Both the position numbers and the translations under genes were made by a program. 64,000 bases of DNA from JAJPKK01 sp963802745 (GTDB lineage: Bacteria; Pseudomonadota; Alphaproteobacteria; Rhizobiales; Xanthobacteraceae). Below are positions 26,457-35,708 of the stretch, in pieces. The stretch covers positions 34,492 to 98,491 of the forward strand of contig CAWDKL010000047.1 of assembly GCA_963802745.1 (NCBI GenBank). Reading direction: 5' to 3'. How positions within the stretch are numbered: position 1 is the first letter of the stretch; the number at the start of each line of letters is the position of its first letter. Below the pieces are notes generated by a model that saw only the letters and a program-made list of their open reading frames with translations, was not told the DNA's origin and did not search any database.

Positions 26457-26669
26457 TCAGTGGCGCTTACGGCAGGCCGCACCACAAGCGGCCGCGGCGT
26501 TCGCCTCATCCATGATCCGTCGGATGGTGCGCGCGCAACGGCCGCATTCCGCGCTGCACCCAAGGCAGCGGTAAACCTCACTCGTTCCGCGCACATTGTG
26601 CTCGGCCGTGACGGACCGCACCTGATGATCCGAAATGACGTTGCACGAACACACGATCACGGGTGACAT
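26457..26669 (-). CDS. bfd: Bacterioferritin-associated ferredoxin (2Fe-2S)
   Basis: 70 residues. The BFD-like [2Fe-2S] domain has C-x-C near the start (IVCSCNVISD, Cys7 and Cys9) and a second pair in YRCLGCSAECGRC. The tail GAACRKRH is Ala/Cys-rich. Bfd binds bacterioferritin and donates electrons to its haem so that Fe(III) leaves the core as Fe(II). It lies upstream of bfr on the same strand, 214 bases away. A pair of TTCTAA motifs lies about 130-160 bases upstream of its start. Confidence 0.88.
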   Translation of the reverse strand: MSPVIVCSCNVISDHQVRSVTAEHNVRGTSEVYRCLGCSAECGRCARTIRRIMDEANAAAACGAACRKRH

Positions 26670-26791
26670 CCCTATTGGTTGGCCGTCCGGCTAACTTGGC
26701 TCACGTTGTCGAAACGATCGTCCAGTCCGGGCGAACACGCATCCTCTGACGCATTCCTGCCACTTAGCGGCGGAACCTCGCAAGTGCTATG

Positions 26792-26831
26792 ATATGAAAT
26801 CGTTCTAAACTATAAAATTGAACGATTCTAA
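26792..26831 (-). promoter_or_regulatory. Possible iron-response operator upstream of bfd
   Basis: Two TTCTAA-type motifs (TTCTAAA at 26803-26809 and ATTCTAA at 26825-26831, plus-strand reading) lie 23 bases apart, about two helical turns, in an AT-rich patch. TTTAGAA half-sites are reminiscent of the iron control element bound by Irr in rhizobia, but here they are direct and not inverted. The rest of the 26670-27143 gap, also upstream of the RND gene, shows no gene. Confidence 0.35.
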
Positions 26832-27143
26832 TCAGTTACGTCCCCATGCAGTAACGTGCAGTGACACGGGGCAAAGTGGGGATTGCTGTATGATAGAAGG
26901 ATGCACGGCGCAGTGCGACCTGCCGGCAGCGCCCGCCTCTCGTGTGCTTCCATCGACTTGCGATGCAGCGCCAGGAACCAACCCGACACCAAGCGCCGCC
27001 ACGCCGGGCATCCTTGTTCACCCCATCGACACGAGGGTGAGCCGCCGCAATCGGACTACGCATCGCGGGCTGTCGCAAGCCTCGCGCTGATGTAAGATCG
27101 CATTCGGCGACGCGGAAACCGGCCCCACCCGAGGAGACCGACC

Positions 27144-30100
27144 CTGAACTTTTCCCAACCCTTCATCGCGCGTCCGATCGCGACGATTTTGATGGCGATC
27201 GGGATGTTTCTCGTCGGCGCGGTGGCGTATCGGTTCCTGCCTGTCTCGGCGATGCCGAATGTGGAGTTTCCGACCATCCATGTGTCGGTGAACCGCCCGG
27301 GGGCGGATCCGTCCACCATGGCGGCGACGGTGGTGGCGCCGCTCGAGCGGCGGCTGGGGATCATTCCGGGCGTCATCGAGCTCACCTCGACGAGTACGCT
27401 CGGCGCCGCCTCCATTACCATCCAGTTCGACATCGGCCGCCGGATCGACAACGCGGCGCGGGACGTCCAGGCGGCCCTCAACGCGGCCGCCGCCGACTTG
27501 CCCGGCGACTTGCCGAGCCTGCCGACCTTCCGCAAGTCCAACCCGAACGGCCAGGCCATCCTGATCCTGGCGATGACGTCTCAGACGCTCAGCCCCAGCG
27601 CGATCTACGACATTGCCGATACCGTGGTGGCGCAGCGGCTATCACAAATCGACGGCGTCGCCGAGATCAACGTGTCGGGCGCCGAACAGCCGGCGATGAG
27701 GGTGCGGGTCAATCCGGTGGCGATCGCCAATATGGGCTTGGCGATGGAGGACGTGCGGCTCGCCATCGTCAACGCCAACGCGGCCGGTCCGCTCGGCGCG
27801 TTCGATGCCGACGGCATCGCCCAGGTCATTACCATCAATGATCAGATGCGCGATCCAGCGGAGTACCGCAATATCGTGGTGCGGTCGCAGAACGGCGCCG
27901 TGACGCTGCTGGGCGCGATCGCGACCGTCGAGCAGAGCACGCGCAACAGCCGCTCTGCGGCTTGGTATAACGGCCAGCCGGCTATCCTCATCAACATCAA
28001 CAAGCAGGCCGACGCCAATGTGATCGAGGCGGTCGATCACATCTATCAGTTGCTCCCCGAATTGCAGCGCTGGCTGCCGGCCGGCGTCACATTCTCGGTG
28101 GTGAGCGACCGCACCCTGATGATCCGCGCGAGCGTGCGCGACATGCAGCTGACGCTTGCCGCCACCGTGGTGCTGGTGATGCTGGTGGTGTTCCTGTTCC
28201 TGCGCAGGCTTGCGCCCACGATCGCGGTCGGCGTCACGGTTCCGCTGTCGCTGTCGGCCACCTGCGCCGGCATGTGGCTGGCGGGATTTTCGCTGGACAA
28301 TCTGTCGCTGATGGCACTCGCCGTGTCGGTCGGCTTCGTGGTCGACGACGCCATCGTGATGATGGAAAACACGTTCCGCAACCTGGAACGCGGCCTCTCG
28401 CCGTACCAGGCCGCGATCGCCAGCGCCCGCCAGATCGGCTTCACGGTGATTTCCATCAGCGTGTCGCTGATCGCGGCGTTCATTCCGCTGTTGTTCATGG
28501 GCGGGCTCGCCGGCCGGCTGTTCCGGGAATTTTCGCTGACGCTCGCCTTCGCGATCGTGGTCTCGACCTTCGTGTCGTTGTCCGTCACCCCGATGATCTG
28601 CGCACATTATTTGCGCGCCGGGACGGGCGAGGGGAGTTCGGCACCGATCACGTGGCTCGACCGTCTGGTCGAAGGCGCGCTTGCCGATATGGTGCGCCGC
28701 TATGATCGTACGCTCGCCGTCGTGCTGCGCCACCAATACCTGACCTTGGTCTTCCTCGCCGCCACGATGGCGCTCACCGTCTATATGTATGTCAATACCC
28801 CAAAGGGGTTCTTCCCCCCCGACGACAGCGGATTTGTCGGCGGTTACGCGGTGACGTCGGAGGACAGCTCCTTTCAGACCATGCTCGCCCTGCAGCTCAA
28901 GGTAGACGCCATCGTCCAGGCCGATCCGGCGGTCGATGGCGTCGGCTCCTCGGTCGGCGGCGCGGGGTGGAGCGGCACCGTCAACAATGGCCGCCTGTCC
29001 ATCAGCCTCAAGCCGCGTGCCGAGCGCGGCGGCGTATCGACCAACGATGTGGTCGACCGCATCCGCGCGTCGCTTGAAGACATTCCGGGCGTGCGGGTCT
29101 ATGTGTGGGCGTCGCAGCAATTGCCCAGCGCGGGCGGCCGGCAGAGCCGGTCGCAATATCAGTTCACGCTGATGAGCGCCGACGCCGCCGAACTCAACCT
29201 CTGGGTGCCGCGGGTGCAGGAGCGCCTGCGCCGCATCCCCGGCATGATCGACGTGACCTCGGACCGCGGGATGAATGCCCTGCAGGCCAATGTGATCATC
29301 GATCGCACTGCGGCGTCCCGGCTCGGCGTGCAGGTGCAGGATATCGACAATGCGCTGAACAATGCATTCTCGCAGCGCCAGATCTCGACGGTCTTCACCC
29401 AGCGCAACCAGTATCGCGTGATCCTGGAGATCGATCCGCTGTTCCAGCGCGACCCCTCCGATCTCGATCGCGTCTACATCGCCGGCGGCACCGCCCAGGG
29501 GCTCACCGGCGCCACGCCGGTGCCGTTATCGGCGGTGGCCAAGCTCACGAAATCCAACACGCCGCTGTCGGTCAATCACCAGGGCCAATATCCGGCCGCC
29601 ACCATCACCTGGAACCTCACCGCGGACACGCCGCTGGAAACCGCCGCCAAGGCGGTGATGCAGGCGGTCGCCGAAATGCATTTGCCCGATACGGTGCGCA
29701 CCGACTTCGCCGGCGACATGAAGGTGTTCCGAGAAAGCGCGGCCTCCCAGGAAATGTTGATTCTCGCCGCCCTGATCGCGGTCTATATCGTGCTGGGCGT
29801 GCTGTACGAGAGTCTCGCCCACCCGCTCACCATCATCTCGACGCTGCCGGCGGCCGGCCTCGGGGCGCTGCTGGCGCTCGCTTTGTTCGGCGCCGAACTC
29901 AGCATGATCGCCTTCATTGGGATCATCCTGCTGATCGGCATCGTCAAGAAGAACGGCATCATGCTGGTGGATTTCGCGATTTACGCGCAGCGCCGCGGCG
30001 CAGCGCCCGAGCATGCGATCCGCGAAGCGTGCCTCATGCGATTCCGGCCGATCCTCATGACCACCATGGCGTCCCTGCTCGGCGCGGTGCCCTTGCTGGT

Positions 30101-30287
30101 CGCGACCGGCACCGGCTCGGACCTGCGCCGCCCGCTCGGCATGACCATCATCGGCGGGCTGGCGGTGTCGCAGCTGCTGACGCTTTATACGACCCCGGTG
30201 GTTTATTTGCTGCTTGACCGGCTGCACCGGCGGTGGGGCGTATCCGCGCGGCGCCCGCGCGGGCTTGCGGATGTGCCGGCAGAGTGA
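27144..30287 (+). CDS. RND efflux pump inner-membrane permease (AcrB/MdtBC type), CTG start
   Basis: 1047 residues if it starts at the CTG at 27144. That gives (M)NFSQPFIARPIATILMAIG, the canonical RND N-terminus, with GAGGAG 7 bases upstream. The first ATG (27189) would remove half of the first membrane helix. The protein has 12 membrane segments and two large periplasmic loops. Conserved landmarks are FPTIHVSVNRPGADP, VGFVVDDAIVMMENTFRN (the proton-relay Asp pair in helix 4), and GIVKKNGIMLVDFAI. RND pumps export drugs or metabolites through a periplasmic adaptor and an outer-membrane channel. Neither partner gene is adjacent, which is unusual. Confidence 0.9.
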   Translation: MNFSQPFIARPIATILMAIGMFLVGAVAYRFLPVSAMPNVEFPTIHVSVNRPGADPSTMAATVVAPLERRLGIIPGVIELTSTSTLGAASITIQFDIGRRIDNAARDVQAALNAAAADLPGDLPSLPTFRKSNPNGQAILILAMTSQTLSPSAIYDIADTVVAQRLSQIDGVAEINVSGAEQPAMRVRVNPVAIANMGLAMEDVRLAIVNANAAGPLGAFDADGIAQVITINDQMRDPAEYRNIVVRSQNGAVTLLGAIATVEQSTRNSRSAAWYNGQPAILININKQADANVIEAVDHIYQLLPELQRWLPAGVTFSVVSDRTLMIRASVRDMQLTLAATVVLVMLVVFLFLRRLAPTIAVGVTVPLSLSATCAGMWLAGFSLDNLSLMALAVSVGFVVDDAIVMMENTFRNLERGLSPYQAAIASARQIGFTVISISVSLIAAFIPLLFMGGLAGRLFREFSLTLAFAIVVSTFVSLSVTPMICAHYLRAGTGEGSSAPITWLDRLVEGALADMVRRYDRTLAVVLRHQYLTLVFLAATMALTVYMYVNTPKGFFPPDDSGFVGGYAVTSEDSSFQTMLALQLKVDAIVQADPAVDGVGSSVGGAGWSGTVNNGRLSISLKPRAERGGVSTNDVVDRIRASLEDIPGVRVYVWASQQLPSAGGRQSRSQYQFTLMSADAAELNLWVPRVQERLRRIPGMIDVTSDRGMNALQANVIIDRTAASRLGVQVQDIDNALNNAFSQRQISTVFTQRNQYRVILEIDPLFQRDPSDLDRVYIAGGTAQGLTGATPVPLSAVAKLTKSNTPLSVNHQGQYPAATITWNLTADTPLETAAKAVMQAVAEMHLPDTVRTDFAGDMKVFRESAASQEMLILAALIAVYIVLGVLYESLAHPLTIISTLPAAGLGALLALALFGAELSMIAFIGIILLIGIVKKNGIMLVDFAIYAQRRGAAPEHAIREACLMRFRPILMTTMASLLGAVPLLVATGTGSDLRRPLGMTIIGGLAVSQLLTLYTTPVVYLLLDRLHRRWGVSARRPRGLADVPAE

Positions 30288-30655
30288 GGGCTTGGGCGCG
30301 CGCGACAATGTTTCGCTTTTGCGCGCCGAATGGCTTTGCCTCAATCGGGAGCACCCAGCATGGCTGAATGGACTCCGAACATCCGATCGATTGGTCCAGG
30401 CCGGGGGTGGTGTCTCGCTATTACGAGGCCGGGACCCACCTCCTGCCGCTCGGCGCCAAGCGCGCGCGGCGTAGCTGCAACCGCGATGGGCGCATCGGGC
30501 ATAACAACCACGATTTTCCGTTCTCCCTTCCACCGCTGCCGTCGCCGACGATAGGTACTGGTGCTTAACACAGTGTCGATCCCCGCGGATCGGAATTCGT
30601 CGCTACCACACCGAGGCTACTGAGAGGCAAAGGTAGAAAGCGTGAGGAGCAAGCC
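30288..30655. other. Gap with only a doubtful open frame
   Basis: 368 bases after the RND gene. A short coding-like peptide (MAEWTP in one frame, then HPIDWSRPGVVSRYYEAGTH in another) lies near 30360-30470 and could be a gene start broken by a frameshift. I do not recognise it. Nothing else is visible. Confidence 0.25.
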
Positions 30656-31229
30656 TTGACACATCCGACAGACTACGCAACGCGCGTTGCCATCCCCCTA
30701 CCTCCCGACGACGCGATCAGGAAGGTCGTCGGCGCGTCCTACGATCCCGACAAGACGGCCTAACGTTTTGAAGATGATGGCCGGCACGGACGACCTGTTC
30801 GGCGCGACCGTGGGAATGGTAAAGGCCATCTTCGCGGCGGACGGCATCGATCCGCGCCTTCGCGAGATGATCGTCCTGCGCGCCGCCAAAGTCTTGAATG
30901 CGCCTTATGAATGGCAGGCCAATTCCACGATGGCGGCAAATGTCGGGTTGCAACCAGCCGAGATCGAGGCGGCGGCAAGCGACGGTCCGGTGAGCGGGAT
31001 TGACCCGGCCTACGTCCTGGTGTGCCGGGCCACGGACGAACTATCCCGGACCGGAACGCTGCCCGATGAAACGTTGAGCGACCTGTTGGAGCGCTACGGA
31101 GACACCATCACCCGGAAGCTTGTGCTCATGATCGGCTGGTTCAACCTCCTGAGCCGGTTCCTCAACGGATGCCGCGTACCCCTGGAGACGACCGACAAGA
31201 TCGGCACACAGACCACCCCGCTGGGGTGA
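30656..31229 (+). pseudogene. Carboxymuconolactone decarboxylase (CMD/AhpD-like) family protein, frameshifted
   Basis: The gene starts at TTG 30656 with GAGGAG upstream, reading THPTDYATRVAIPLPPDDAI, and meets TAA at 30761 after DPDKTA. The +1 frame then continues NVLKMMAGTDDLFGATVGMV and REMIVLRAAKVLNAPYEWQA to 31229. That is the CMD domain with its helix around EWQA; the catalytic CxxC pair of AhpD is absent (PYEWQANST). Skipping the single T of the TAA restores one frame of about 190 residues. The span is 574 bases, one over a multiple of three. CMD proteins are decarboxylases or peroxidase-like; the role here is unknown. Confidence 0.75.
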
Positions 31230-31398
31230 GCAAAACGGGTTTCCAGAGGTCCGAACGCCGGTGACTGACGTGACCGACGTGACCGACGGGCGCACTTGTG
31301 CCTGAGCTTGGACCAGGCGTAACCTTGCGGCCATGATGCGCCGTCGGCCCACCGCCGCAAAACAGCACCCAACGCGATCCGATCCGGGAGGATCCGCC

Positions 31399-32376
31399 AT
31401 GCGTTCCCTATCGAAGCCGTTCCGCCTGTTCGCCCTCACCGTTGCCGTGCTCGGCCTTGCCGCCACCGCGACGCGGGCACAAGAATACCCGACCAAGCCG
31501 GTGCGATGGGTGGTGGCTTATCCGCCGGGCGGGACCACCGACATTTTGGCGCGGATCATGGGGCAGTATCTATCGGAACATCTCGGCCAGCAATTCGTCA
31601 TCGATAACCGGCCCGGCGCCGGCAACAATATCGGTACCGAAGTCGTGGTGAATTCCCCGCCCGACGGCTACACGCTTATCCTTGCCAACCCGGCAAACGG
31701 CATCAACGCCACGCTCTACCGCAAGCTGCCGTTCAATTTTTTGCGCGACATCGCCCCCGTCGCCGGCATCACCCGCGTGCCCAATGTGATGGAGGTCAAT
31801 CCAAGGTTCCCAGCCAAGACGGTCGCGGAATTCATCGCCTACGGCAAGGCCAACCCGGGCAAGATCAACATGGCTTCGTCCGGCAACGGCACGTCGGTGC
31901 ACCTATCGGGCGAACTGCTGATGGCGATGACCGGCATCAAGATGACCCACGTGCCCTATCGTGGCGCCGGCCCGGCCCTCACGGATATGATCGCCGGCAC
32001 GGTGGACGTGATGTTCGACAACCTGCCGTCGTCGATCGAGTTCGTCCGCTCCGGCAAGCTGCGCGCGCTCGGCGTGACGACGGAGGGCCGCAATCCGGCC
32101 CTGCCCGACGTCCCGGCGGTCACTGAGACCGTGCCGGGCTACGAGGCCAGCGCCTGGTTCGGCATCGGGGCGCCGAAGGGCACACCGGCCGCGATCATCG
32201 ACAAGATCAACCGCACCGTGAATGCGGCGCTTGCCGACCCCAAGATGAAGGCGCGTCTCGCCGAACTCGGCGGCATTCCGCTCATCGGCACGCCGGCGGA
32301 ATTCGGCAAGCTGATGGCGGATGAGACGGCGAAATGGGAAAAGGTCGTAAAATTCGCCGGGGCGTCGATCGATTAA
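31399..32376 (+). CDS. Tripartite-tricarboxylate (TctC/Bug) periplasmic binding protein 1
   Basis: 325 residues from the ATG at 31399 with GGGAGG upstream. Signal peptide to about residue 26 (TRAQ). The Bug fold has YPTKPVRWVVAYPPGGTTDI, FVIDNRPGAGNNIGTEVV, SPPDGYTLIL, MTHVPYRGAGPALTD and GKLRALGVTTEGR. The family binds carboxylates such as tricarballylate, citrate, or aromatic acids and delivers them to TctAB. No tctA or tctB lies near, which is normal for the many orphan Bug proteins of Alpha- and Betaproteobacteria. The ligand is unknown. Confidence 0.9.
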   Translation: MRSLSKPFRLFALTVAVLGLAATATRAQEYPTKPVRWVVAYPPGGTTDILARIMGQYLSEHLGQQFVIDNRPGAGNNIGTEVVVNSPPDGYTLILANPANGINATLYRKLPFNFLRDIAPVAGITRVPNVMEVNPRFPAKTVAEFIAYGKANPGKINMASSGNGTSVHLSGELLMAMTGIKMTHVPYRGAGPALTDMIAGTVDVMFDNLPSSIEFVRSGKLRALGVTTEGRNPALPDVPAVTETVPGYEASAWFGIGAPKGTPAAIIDKINRTVNAALADPKMKARLAELGGIPLIGTPAEFGKLMADETAKWEKVVKFAGASID

Positions 32377-32524
32377 GTTAGTCCGGCTGCGGGAGTTCGA
32401 CGTTGCATTCGGTTAGTCCGCCGTTCGCTTTAGCCAGCGTGTCAGTCGCCGGCTGTTTTGATGCTTGTTGACTTAAGGCAACCGATGATATCCTCTGGCG
32501 TCTGTATCGGTTCGGGAGGTGTTT

Positions 32525-33527
32525 ATGCTGAAAGCTATGCTTTGTGCGGTGGCATCCATAAAGTATCCACTGGTTTTTGCGATCGCCATGTTGGCCGCCG
32601 CATTTCCGTCAAACGCTCAAGTTCGATCCACTTATCCGGAAGGAAATATACGCCTGCTCTATGGTTTTCCACCTGGCGCCGATACCACAGCCAGATTGCT
32701 GGCAGACAGGCTTGCCGAAGCGTTGGGAAAACCTGTCATCGTGGATAACGTGACCGGTGCGGGCGGAAACCTCGCGGCGGACCGCACTGCCAAGGCCAAG
32801 CCAGACGGGCTAACCATCGGGTTACTCACCGGCGCCAATATCGTCATCAGTCCATCACTTTATAAGTTATTGCCTTATGATCCGATCAAAGATTCTGGTA
32901 CCGATATCATTGGTGTATGAAAACCCGAATGTATTGCTGGTTGGGAGCGAGGTATCGGCGAAGACCGTAAATGACTTGGTAGCTCTGGCCCGGACCAGAC
33001 CGGGACAGCTTACATATGGTCATAATGGCATCGGTACCACAACTCACCTTTCCGCGGAACTGTTTAAAGCCGTGGCTGGCGTCAGTGTTCAGGAAATCCC
33101 CTATCGCGGTCTCCCGCCGATGCTTCCCGATCTGCTAAGCGGGCGTATCACCATGACGTTCAACTCACCTCAGGCGACGATGCCACTCGTCCGCGAGGGA
33201 AAGCTTCGCGCCCTTGCGGTCACTTCGCCAACACGTGCCCCCTTTGCCCCTGAGGTGCCGACACTTGTCGAATCCGGTTTTCCAAAGTTTAACATATCGG
33301 TGTGGTACGGTCTTTTCGCGCCCGCCGGAACTCCGGCTCGCATTGTCGATGTACTCAATCATGAAACGATGAAAATCGCCGCAACGCTGGAGTTTCAGTC
33401 TAAGAACTTAAGCCTGGGGGAGGTCTCGCGCGGGACCTCCGCTGATGAATTGGTGCAGCGGATTGCCGCCGAAAGGCCATTCTGGGCGCGATTGATCAAG
33501 CAGGCAGGTGTCAACCCGATCGAGTGA
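32525..33527 (+). pseudogene. TctC/Bug periplasmic binding protein 2, frameshifted
   Basis: The start at ATG 32525 is supported by GGGAGG at 32514-32519. Signal peptide to SNAQ. The first frame has IRLLYGFPPGADTTARLLAD and KPDGLTIGLLTGAN and loses homology at LPYDPIKD (about 32890). The +1 frame carries LVPISLVYENPNVLLVGSE, EIPYRGLPPMLPDLLSGRI and continues to 33527. Total span is 1003 bases, one over a multiple of three, so one inserted base (or two lost) explains it. Codon quality is good on both sides of the break. It is a diverged paralogue of the upstream gene with lower GC. Confidence 0.82.
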
Positions 33528-33742
33528 CGCAGCCGGACGTAGGGTACGCCCGCATCGACCGGCGTCGCGCTGCTGCGACTTTGACCGCCTTGTGGGTGGC
33601 ACGCGTTTCAAATCGATCCGGCCAACCCTGGTCGCAACCTCACAGGAGTCGGCCAGCCACTCGTTGAATCAAGGGCAATCAAGCTCGTCGACAACCTGCG
33701 CATAGTTTTTTCGAAGGCAGATGCGATGTTCCAGTTATCTCT

Positions 33743-33889
33743 GTGCTGAATTTGCACGTTGATGCCGTCGGGATCCTTCACGTGCAATCCCGCATGGGGG
33801 TCGTCTTCCACCCGCGCTCCCTGCTGGGTGATGTCGCGGGGGCCAATTCCTTGGTGAACCGGGAACGCCAATCGAAAAATGATCAACGA
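33743..33889 (-). pseudogene. C-terminal remnant of a VOC (glyoxalase-fold) protein
   Basis: Minus-strand reading gives ITQQGARVEDDPHAGLHVKD and then PDGINVQIQ, the end of a vicinal-oxygen-chelate domain. The rest of the protein is missing. It lies in the 476-base gap 33528-34003. On the plus strand of the same gap (33615-33740) a short open stretch reads DPANPGRNLTGVGQPLVE, which may be a scrap of an ABC-type binding protein. Both look like debris. Confidence 0.4.
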
Positions 33890-34003
33890 TTCCGGCCGGG
33901 CTTTGATGGTTGAGCGAGACCAGCGTCCTGCACCGCATTCGAACTGACGTATGCGATTCCCTGTGCTCACAGCGTCTCCGTGCTCATCGCGCCCAACGGC
34001 TGA

Positions 34004-35708
34004 CTACTCCGCCGCAATCTGCGGCTCACGGAGCTGCGCGATCCCGGCCAGGCAGCAGGCGAGCGCTTCGCCCTCGGGATCGGCGAGTGCCGCTGCGCGG
34101 GCGCTGGCAATGGCATCGATGCCTTGGGCAAGCGGCAGGGAATCGGCGAGGACTGGGCGAATGACATGCGCTTCGATCGCGGCGTAATTGGCGGCGCCGC
34201 GCGTGAGCGTGTCGCCATAGCCTTTGACCAGCCCGGCGCAGGCGGCGATTTCGAGCGCCAGTGGAATCGATTTCTCCGCTGCCGCGGCGATCAGGGCGAG
34301 CCAGGCTTCGATCGCGGCCTGCTCCTGCGCATAACGGTACGTGCGCGGGCGGAAGCGGCGCAGCTTGGCGAGCGCCAGCAAGCGCAGATAGCCGGCGACC
34401 GTATGGGTCTTGATCTCCATGCCCCAATGGAAGCGCTGAAGCCAACCGCGGCTGTCCGCCAGCGCGATGATCCCAGACGCCAGCGAGGGTGGCAGCAGTG
34501 AGCATAATTCCGCGATGCCAGGCTTGAGGAATTCCACGATCCCGACCGGTTCGCCCGGTTTGGCTCCCGTACGTCCGACAATCCGTGCGATACGCTCCGG
34601 TGCGATCTTGGCCTGCGCCACCCGGATCACGTCCTCGTAGGACATGCGCAGCGCCAGATGCCGCGCCACCTCGCGGGTGAGCCGGCCGCCGGCACCGGCA
34701 CGCGCATCCGCCGCGGCGATCGGCGCCAGGCGATCGAGATAGTGCCGCGCATAGACCACATCCTGATAGGCCGTAAGCCGACGCACCCCTTCGGCAACGA
34801 TATCGGCGGCATCGCCAAAGCATGCGGATTGGGCTTCGAGCCCCCCATCCCTCCCCGGCTTCGGGGAGGGTGGCGCGCCTTGGCGCGCCGGGTGGGGTGC
34901 TTCTTCCGCGTCAGGGCGTGGCGCCGGATTGAGATCACCCGGCAGCGCCGCAACCCCACCCGGTGACGCCGCGCCGACGCGGCGCCACCACCCTCCCCGA
35001 AGCCGGGGAGGGACGTTGGGGCCGTCGCCCTGGGAAGTATTCTGGCTCGACATTGTGGAACGTGGCGTCGATTCCGTGGCGCCTCGGCGAGCCGCCTCGA
35101 ACCCCGCCGCAAAGCCGCGCAGATTGGCCTCTGCCGCTTTTCCCGCCCGGACCGCGGCCGCAAAAGCGTCGCGCGAAATCGGCAAGCGGCCTGATGCCGC
35201 AATCGCCCCGAGCATCACGGCATTGATCATGACGCCGGCCTGGTGCGCCGCCGCGTCCATGTCGAACAACCACATAATCTCGCGCGTTGCTCTCCACCGC
35301 GGCGAGCAGCTTGGCCGTATCGAAACGCCCGTCGCCCATGGCGATCTTTTCCACAATCGCGTGGGAGCGGTGGGTGCTGGCAATGAGCAGGGTGCGGCCG
35401 GGCGTGACGAACCCGCCCGCGACGGTGCGGCCGGCCTCCAGCAATTCGCTCGCCACCACCAGGTCAACGTCCCCGATGCCGGGCGCGAGCGCCAGCACCG
35501 GCTGCCGGCCGCCAAGTTCCCGATGTGATGTCGGAAAGATTTCGATGTAATACGTAGTGGCGCCGGTACGCTGGGCGACGCCCGGAATGGAGGTGCTCTG
35601 CACCGGCAGGCCTAGGCTGGTGGCCGCCGCCACGATCCAGTCGGTGAGCACGCCGCCGCCCTCGCCGCCGAGCGCCGCGATCAGGATTTTGATGGGGCGC
35701 GCGCCCAT
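34004..35708 (-). pseudogene. iorB: Indolepyruvate oxidoreductase beta-type subunit, frameshifted and carrying a repeat
   Basis: The ATG at 35708 gives MGARPIKILIAALGGEGGGV, the gamma-type fold that starts IorB, with STSIPGVAQRTGATTYYIEI following. A +1 shift near 35265-35280 separates ESNARDYVVV from FDMDAAAHQAGVMINAVMLG. The remainder, to the TAG at 34004, is the long helical C-terminal extension (DUF6537-like) of rhizobial beta subunits: VAEGVRRLTAYQDVVYARHY and onward. A 164-base palindromic element (34849-35012) is translated within the linker. No stop separates this frame from iorA, so the two may be one polypeptide. The complex oxidises arylpyruvates to aryl-acetyl-CoA with ferredoxin. 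Confidence 0.82.
34849..35012. repeat. Palindromic repeat element inside iorB, translated in frame
   Basis: Perfect hairpins cap both ends. At 34849-34870, CCCTCCCCG pairs with CGGGGAGGG around GCTT. At 34991-35012 the same arms surround AAGC. Inside them TGGCGCGCC...GGGTGGGGT faces ACCCCACCC...GGCGCCACCA, so the whole 164 bases form one large inverted repeat. On the coding strand the frame is open and gives NVPPRLRGGWWRRVGAASPG and a Pro-rich stretch. The arms closely resemble those of the element in the GlcDF-like gene. Confidence 0.82.

Noticed and set aside
27642..29156. A 504-codon minus-strand open frame
   Set aside because: Antisense to the RND pump; His/Arg/Asp-rich, as expected for a mirror of hydrophobic coding sequence.
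31258..31295. Short GACGTGACC tandem repeat
   Set aside because: Only two or three imperfect units between two genes; too short to call a functional repeat.
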